A stretch of DNA of 64,000 nucleotides from JAVJSF01 sp040219555 (GTDB lineage Bacteria; Actinomycetota; Thermoleophilia; Miltoncostaeales; Miltoncostaeaceae): positions 62,001 through 126,000 of the forward strand of contig JAVJSF010000009.1 of NCBI GenBank assembly GCA_040219555.1, given 5' to 3'. The translations under genes and the position numbers were made by a program. This document shows, in pieces, positions 59,758 through 64,000 of the stretch (the first letter of the stretch is position 1; each line of letters starts with the position of its first letter). The notes under the pieces were generated by a model. That model did not search any database. It was not told where the DNA came from and was given only the letters and a program-made list of their open reading frames with translations.

Positions 59758-60554
59758 GCGGCGCCTTCGCCCAGTCGCAGCAGCTCGTGTCCACGCAGGA
59801 CGCCGAGCGCGCCCACGGTGCGGCCGGTAGCGCCGGCGCGCAGAGCATCCGCGGTCCCGTGGATCGTGGTGTCGTCGATCGCGGTCAGCACATCGCCCTC
59901 ACGCACACCGATACGCCCCGCGGGGCCATCCGGTTGAACGCCGCGCACCAGCAGGCCCGGCGCCTCGCTCAGGCCCACCGCCGCGCGCATCGCCGCGGTC
60001 AGGTGTGCGGGGGTGAGCGCCATCCCCAGCACCTCGACCCCGCCGTCCTCCCCCTCGAGGTCGATCAGCAGGTCGCGCAGCAGGTCGGCCAGTGCCGCAC
60101 GCCGGACCGGGGCGAGGGCGCTCACCAACCGGCGCTCCGTGGCCAGGTGCGCCGGCGCGGCCGCATCGAAGCGCTGGCGCCCGAGGCCGGTCAGGCGCAC
60201 CCGGCTGACCCGGCCGTCGTCCGGGTCGGTCGCGCGCTCGGCCAGGCCGTCGGCCACCAGGCGATCGATGCGCACGCTCACCGTGCCCGAGGTGAGGCGC
60301 AGGTCGCGCATCAGGCGCGAGGGGGTCGCGCCCGCCTCGTCGTCGATCCGGGCGATGGCCGCCAGAGCGCTGAAGCTGGCCGCGCTCAGACCGAAGCGCG
60401 CGAAGTTCTCCTCGGTGGCCCTCTCCACCGCGGCGCGGACGCGCGCCACGCGGAGCATCACCTGGATCGGGGCCACGTCCAGCTCGGGGCGGCTCCGCGA
60501 CCACCCGGAAACGATGGCGTCGACGGCATCACGGACGGGCGAGGGGTGGTCCAT
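59754..60554 (-). CDS. MarR-family regulator fused to a C-terminal PDZ domain
   Basis: ATG 60554 gives 266 residues. The N-terminal 160 residues are a MarR winged helix: ENFARFGLSAASFSALAAIA, TPSRLMRDLRLTSGTVSVRI and LVADGLAERATDPDDGRVSR. The C-terminal 90 residues form a PDZ domain (PGLLVRGVQPDGPAGRIGVR, EGDVLTAIDDTTIHGTADAL). I know of no standard MarR-PDZ combination, so this is an unusual architecture. TAGCCT lies six bases before the ATG (leaderless). The regulator is divergent from a DJ-1/PfpI gene, with a perfect palindrome between them. Confidence 0.88.
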   Translation of the reverse strand: MDHPSPVRDAVDAIVSGWSRSRPELDVAPIQVMLRVARVRAAVERATEENFARFGLSAASFSALAAIARIDDEAGATPSRLMRDLRLTSGTVSVRIDRLVADGLAERATDPDDGRVSRVRLTGLGRQRFDAAAPAHLATERRLVSALAPVRRAALADLLRDLLIDLEGEDGGVEVLGMALTPAHLTAAMRAAVGLSEAPGLLVRGVQPDGPAGRIGVREGDVLTAIDDTTIHGTADALRAGATGRTVGALGVLRGHELLRLGEGAA

Positions 60555-60560
60555 CGACCA

Positions 60561-60566
60561 AGGCTA
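60561..60566 (-). promoter_or_regulatory. -10 element TAGCCT for the MarR-PDZ gene
   Basis: TAGCCT on the minus strand ends six bases before ATG 60554, so the message would be leaderless. It lies beside the palindrome, which fits autoregulation. Confidence 0.5.
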
Positions 60567-60586
60567 CCGCGCGATCGATCGGGCAA

Positions 60587-60606
60587 ATATCTTGAGGTCA
60601 AGATAT
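60587..60606. promoter_or_regulatory. Perfect 20-base inverted repeat, likely MarR operator
   Basis: ATATCTTGA-GG-TCAAGATAT is a perfect 9-2-9 palindrome in an otherwise GC-rich gap, of the TTGA/TCAA type bound by MarR proteins. TATAGT (60604-60609) overlaps its right arm and is a plausible -10 for the DJ-1 gene. Binding would block both directions: the regulator's own gene and the divergent operon. Confidence 0.85.
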
Positions 60607-60644
60607 AGTGGCCTCACCCCGGCAACCCCCCCCCAGGAGAGACC

Positions 60645-61391
60645 ATGGCCCGCACCCTCGATGTCCTCGCCGCCGACCGCCCGAAGCGCATCCAGATGGT
60701 GGCCGCCAACCCGGCCGTCTCCCCGATCACCGGATGGCCGATCGGCTTCTGGTGGGCCGAGCTCACCCACCCGTACCTGACCTTCACCGAGGCCGGCTAC
60801 GAGGTGGCGATCGCCAGCCCTGCCGGCGGCCCGCTGGTGGCCGACTCGTTCAGCGACCCGCTCGATGAATCGGGTTACTCGGCCGAGGACATCATCAGCC
60901 TGGGCTTCGCCACCAGCCCGCGACACCGAGCACTGGTCGAGGACACGCCGGCGCTGGCCGACGCCGACCTCGACGCCGCGGACGCCCTGTTCCTGGTCGG
61001 TGGGCAGTCGCCGATGGTCACCTTCGCCCAGGACCGGGCGCTGCACGACGCGGTGGGCACGTTCGCGGCCTCAGGCCGCCCGACGGCGGTGGTGTGCCAC
61101 GCCACCTGCGTGCTACTGGAGGCCCGCACGCCGGCGGGCGATCTGGTGGTGGCCGGCCGCACCTGGACCGGCTTCGCCGACGCCGAGGAGGAGTACGCCG
61201 ACACCATCGTGGGCCGGCGGTTGCAGCCCTTCCGCATCGAGGAGCGCGCCCGCGCGATGGACGGGACCAACTTCATCACCGGCGGCCCGTTCCGCAGCCA
61301 CGCGGTGCGCGACGGCAATCTGATCACCGGCCAGCAGCAGTACTCGGGCGCGGCGGCCGCGCGCCTCGTGGTGGAGGCCCTCGGTGTCTGA
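60645..61391 (+). CDS. DJ-1/PfpI-family protein
   Basis: ATG 60645 follows AGGAGAG. The 248 residues have the class I glutamine-amidotransferase-like fold: an N-terminal strand (IQMVAANPAVSPI), the segment TEAGYEVAIASPAGG, LFLVGGQSP, and the nucleophile motif VVCHATCVLL with Cys151. Such proteins act as chaperones, glyoxalases or stress hydrolases. It is controlled by the palindrome and the MarR-PDZ protein (inference). An F420-reductase-like gene overlaps its stop by eight bases, forming an operon. Confidence 0.92.
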   Translation: MARTLDVLAADRPKRIQMVAANPAVSPITGWPIGFWWAELTHPYLTFTEAGYEVAIASPAGGPLVADSFSDPLDESGYSAEDIISLGFATSPRHRALVEDTPALADADLDAADALFLVGGQSPMVTFAQDRALHDAVGTFAASGRPTAVVCHATCVLLEARTPAGDLVVAGRTWTGFADAEEEYADTIVGRRLQPFRIEERARAMDGTNFITGGPFRSHAVRDGNLITGQQQYSGAAAARLVVEALGV

Positions 61392-62031
61392 GGCCCGCAC
61401 CGTCGCCGTGATCGGCGCCGGCAAGGTGGGCACGGCCCTTGCCGGCGCCCTGTCGGGGGCCGGTCACCGGGTGGTGCTGGCCGCTCCCGACCGCCCCTCG
61501 GAGGGCATCGCCCGGGCGCTGGCGGCCCACCCCGGCCTGACCGCCGCTCCGGCGCCCGATGCGGTGGGCGCGGCCGATGCGGTGCTGCTCTGCACCCCGT
61601 TCGCCGCCAACGCCGACGCGCTGGCGCCGGTGGCGGGCGCCCTGGCTGGCCGCGTGCTGGTGGACTGCACCAACCCGGTGGGGCCCGGCCTGCGCCACGG
61701 GCTCGACAGCGTGCGCGCCGGAGCCGAGCAGGTGGCCGGCCTGGCGGCGGGCGCCCGCGTGGTCAAGGCCTTCAGCGTCTACGGCGTCGAGGTGCTGGCC
61801 GGCCCCCGGGCCCTCGGCACCGCGCCGGCGCCGATGATGCCCCTTGCGGGCGACGATCCCGACGCCGTGGCCCTTGTGGCCGGACTCGCAGCAGACATGG
61901 GCTGGGATCCGCTGCCCGTTGGTCCCCTCGCCCAGGCCCTGCACCTCGAGCACATGACCCTGCTGTGGGTGCGGATGGTCCGCGCGGGCGGCCACCCCCC
62001 GCTGTTGGCCTGGGCGGCGCTGGGCGGCTGA
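61384..62031 (+). CDS. NADPH:F420-reductase-like NADP-binding protein
   Basis: GTG 61384 overlaps the DJ-1 gene stop by eight bases. The 215 residues have the Rossmann motif VAVIGAGKVGTALAGALSGA, the DAVLLCTPFAAN and LVDCTNPVGPGL segments, and VVKAFSVYGVEVLAG. These match the F420-dependent NADP reductase family. The C-terminal part includes LALHLEHMTLLWV-like helical sequence. It might reduce F420 or a related cofactor and supply a reductase induced together with the DJ-1 protein (inference). Confidence 0.88.
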   Translation: MSEARTVAVIGAGKVGTALAGALSGAGHRVVLAAPDRPSEGIARALAAHPGLTAAPAPDAVGAADAVLLCTPFAANADALAPVAGALAGRVLVDCTNPVGPGLRHGLDSVRAGAEQVAGLAAGARVVKAFSVYGVEVLAGPRALGTAPAPMMPLAGDDPDAVALVAGLAADMGWDPLPVGPLAQALHLEHMTLLWVRMVRAGGHPPLLAWAALGG

Positions 62032-62065
62032 GCGCCGGCGCGGGCGGCCGCGTCGCGGTGCTTCG

Positions 62066-62071
62066 TAGGCT
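62066..62071 (+). promoter_or_regulatory. -10 element TAGGCT for the histone-deacetylase-like gene
   Basis: TAGGCT lies nine bases before ATG 62081. A GTG at 62072 directly follows it but would be an unlikely start. Confidence 0.4.
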
Positions 62072-62080
62072 GTGCGGCAG

Positions 62081-63043
62081 ATGGTCGGCCCCCCGCCCCC
62101 CGCTCCGCGCGTGCGCGCCTTCCACCACGACCGCTGGTCGTACCCGCTCCCGGACGGCCACCGGTTCCCGCTGGGCCGCTACCGCATGCTCCGGGAGGCC
62201 GTGGCGCGCGAGCTGGGGGCGCTGGTGGCGCTGCAGGAGGCCCCGGCGGCGTCCGACGCCGAACTGGCACGGGCGCACACGCCGGAGTACCTGGCCCGAG
62301 CCCTCGCCGGCGGGCTGTCCGCACGTGAGCAGGCCTCCCTGGGCCTGCCGTGGACACCCGTGCTGGTGGAGCGCGCCCGGCGCTCGACCGGGGCCACCGT
62401 GGCGGCGGCCCGGCTGGCGCTGGTCGACGGGGTCGCCATCAACCTCGGGGGCGGCACGCATCACGCGGCGCCCGACGCGGGGCGGGGGTTCTGCATGTTC
62501 AACGACGTCGTCTGCGCCATCCGCGCCCTGCGCGCCGAGGGGCGCCTGGGGCGGGTCCTGGTGATGGACTGCGACGTGCACCAGGGCGACGGCACGCATG
62601 CGGCGCTGGCCGGGGACCCGCTCAGCACCACCGCCTCGGTCAACGGCGGGCGCAACTACCCCACGCGGCGCGTGCCCGGCGACGTGGAGGCCGACCTGCC
62701 GGACGGCGCCGGCGACGACACCTACCTGGCGGCGGTGGCCGACGTGCTGGGGCGGGCGCTCGGGGCCGGCCGGCCGGAGCTCTGCTTCTACCTGGCCGGC
62801 GCCGACCCGTACGAGGGCGACCGGCTGGGGCGCCTCGCCGTCAGCCGCGCGGGACTGGCGGCCCGCGACCGCCACGTGCGCGACACCCTGGTCGCCGCCG
62901 GCGTCCCCGTGGTGGTCCTGATGGCCGGCGGCTACGGGGAGCCGATCACCGACACCGTGGCGATCAACCTGGCCACCGTGCGGGTGATGTGCGGCGTCGC
63001 GGGCCGCGCCGGGGGCGCCGGGGCGCTCAGCGCAACCGGCTGA
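62081..63043 (+). CDS. Histone-deacetylase-family hydrolase
   Basis: ATG 62081 (MVGPPPPAPRVRAFHHDR) gives 320 residues. The active-site motifs are GGGTHHAAPDAGRGFC (residues about 124-139, His pair), FNDVVCAIRAL, and MDCDVHQGDGTHA (zinc ligands Asp and His). The final loop has GGYGEPITDT. These fit zinc-dependent deacetylases of polyamines or acetylated small molecules. It is soluble and cytoplasmic. Its end overlaps the convergent subtilase gene by 17 bases. Confidence 0.92.
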   Translation: MVGPPPPAPRVRAFHHDRWSYPLPDGHRFPLGRYRMLREAVARELGALVALQEAPAASDAELARAHTPEYLARALAGGLSAREQASLGLPWTPVLVERARRSTGATVAAARLALVDGVAINLGGGTHHAAPDAGRGFCMFNDVVCAIRALRAEGRLGRVLVMDCDVHQGDGTHAALAGDPLSTTASVNGGRNYPTRRVPGDVEADLPDGAGDDTYLAAVADVLGRALGAGRPELCFYLAGADPYEGDRLGRLAVSRAGLAARDRHVRDTLVAAGVPVVVLMAGGYGEPITDTVAINLATVRVMCGVAGRAGGAGALSATG

Positions 63044-64000
63044 GGAGCAGGGGCACCAGGCGCGCGCCGGACCGCTGCCCGGACCGGGCGCGGACCCGCA
63101 TCGGTACGCCGGCGCGGGAGCGCAACAGCGTGCGGGCGCGGGCGGTGAGCGGCACGCGGACGATCCCCGCCCGCCCCGCCGCCATCCGCAGCGGCGCGCG
63201 GCCGAGCGGGACGGTGCGGACCCCCGCTCCGCGTGCGGCGGGCCGGAGCATCCGCAGCCCGCGCATGCGCACCTCCAGCCGCACCGCACCACGGCACCGC
63301 GCGGGCGGCTCGGCGCGACAGCGCACGCGCACGGCGACCCGCCCACGTGCGTCAGAGCGCAGCCGGCCCGGGATGACCAGGGGGACGGGCCGGGGGGCGG
63401 GCGGCACGATGACCGGCTGCGGCGCCACGGGGGCGGGCGCGACCGGCGACGGAGGGTCGGCCGGCGGCGGGGGCGCGGGCGCGGGGACCGGGTCGACGTG
63501 ACCCAGAGCGGCGGCGGCGTCGGGGATGCCGCCGGTGGCGGTGACGGGCGACAGGCCCGGGAGGGACCGCACGGTGCCCAGCAGGCGCGAGCGGAGCGCG
63601 CCGGGGGTGGCCCCAGGGTCCTGGGAGGCCAGAAGGGCCAGCACGCCTGCCACGTGGGGGGCGGCCATCGAGGTGCCGCTGAGGGTGCGGTACGGGGGGT
63701 CGGTGCGCGCGTCGACCGCACACGTGACCACCGGTTCGGCGATGCGGAAGGCCGCGTCGGTCGCGCTCGACCCCGCGCCCAGGAAGCGGTAGCGCAGATG
63801 CACCGCCGCCGCTCCGTCGGCCGCGGACAGATCGGCCACGCGCGTCCCGGGCGTCGACTCGGGCGCCGGGTCGACATCGCTGGGCGCGGTCACCCACGCC
63901 CCGTCGCCCACCCGCGTCTGCACCTGCAGGCGGCGCCCATCGAGGACGCCGGTCACGGCGATCCTGTGCTGCAGCCGGCACGCACGCAGCCCGGCGAAGG
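63027..64000 (-). CDS. Subtilisin-like protease (S8), C-terminal part; 5' end outside window
   Basis: The frame is open to the right edge, so the start and the Asp and His regions of the protease are outside. Visible are the Ser motif GTSMAAPHVAGVLALLAS (with the catalytic Ser), an insert before it holding VTCAVDARTDPPYR, and a Pro/Ala linker. The C-terminal Arg-rich beta region has paired Cys (RCRAEPPARCRG). The order is like that of the subtilase at 55499, although the sequence differs. It is probably exported. The final base positions are an incomplete codon. Confidence 0.9.
   Translation of the reverse strand, partial: FAGLRACRLQHRIAVTGVLDGRRLQVQTRVGDGAWVTAPSDVDPAPESTPGTRVADLSAADGAAAVHLRYRFLGAGSSATDAAFRIAEPVVTCAVDARTDPPYRTLSGTSMAAPHVAGVLALLASQDPGATPGALRSRLLGTVRSLPGLSPVTATGGIPDAAAALGHVDPVPAPAPPPPADPPSPVAPAPVAPQPVIVPPAPRPVPLVIPGRLRSDARGRVAVRVRCRAEPPARCRGAVRLEVRMRGLRMLRPAARGAGVRTVPLGRAPLRMAAGRAGIVRVPLTARARTLLRSRAGVPMRVRARSGQRSGARLVPLLLSRLR

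Overview
The window is a very GC-rich bacterial chromosome segment in which third codon positions are almost all G or C. GTG starts are frequent and neighbouring genes often overlap by 4 or 8 bases. Several families point to Actinomycetota: a deazaflavin (F420)-type nitroreductase, an F420-reductase-like NADP protein, GAF/NarL two-component genes, an RsbU/STAS pair, DUF302 and DUF4389. A Thermoleophilia-like (Solirubrobacter/Miltoncostaea type) actinobacterium is my best inference, but no rRNA or species marker is present to prove it. No rRNA, CRISPR array, insertion sequence, integrase or replication origin was found.

Layout. 1-10171: four very large or truncated proteins of unknown function, joined by three identical 4-base stop/start overlaps. 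They form one translationally coupled module and are the best candidate for an undescribed system. 10172-12005: a serine/threonine kinase domain protein and an exported protein with three copies of a short helical motif. 12055-16798: a thioredoxin-like protein, a GAF histidine kinase with its response regulator, and a phosphotransferase/ATPase fusion. 16808-18320: a CBS/DUF4389 group. 18760-21988: a membrane protein and an ArsR-regulated metal-exporting P-type ATPase. 22181-23090: two small dimeric alpha/beta-barrel-like proteins and a head-to-head pair of tRNA-Ser genes. 23135-28302: an ABC-2 exporter, a DUF1801 protein, a Vps62-like exported/membrane protein and a VOC dioxygenase-like protein.

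28322-37999: a PfkB-like remnant, serS, a STAS protein, a lipoprotein cytochrome c, a PAS-GAF-PP2C phosphatase, an ETF:quinone oxidoreductase, a nitroreductase, an EamA transporter with a divergent LysR, and tRNA-Ala with a clear terminator. 38112-42577: a PHP phosphatase, galE, a small membrane protein, tmk, a DNA polymerase III delta' subunit, a deazaflavin nitroreductase and tRNA-Thr. 42644-55363: an APC permease, a glycosyltransferase-like membrane protein, an NYN-type protein, DUF1801, a metallo-hydrolase-like protein, DUF302, an amine-oxidase-like flavoprotein, several exported unknowns, an unknown two-gene operon, a tRNA-guanine-transglycosylase-like protein and a helical lipoprotein. 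55499-64000: a subtilase, a glutamate-synthase-like flavoprotein, an E2-type acyltransferase coupled to a MarR-PDZ fusion regulator, a perfect 20-base operator, a DJ-1/PfpI protein, an F420-reductase-like protein, a histone-deacetylase-like hydrolase, and a second subtilase cut by the right edge.

How the genes work together. Stress and redox themes recur: the RsbU phosphatase and STAS antagonist suggest partner switching, the ArsR/P-type ATPase pair suggests metal export, and the MarR-PDZ gene faces a DJ-1 gene across a shared operator. A TANNCT hexamer sits 6-9 bases before several start codons, which suggests many leaderless transcripts. serS and galE appear to start at CTG, and one gene possibly starts at ATT.
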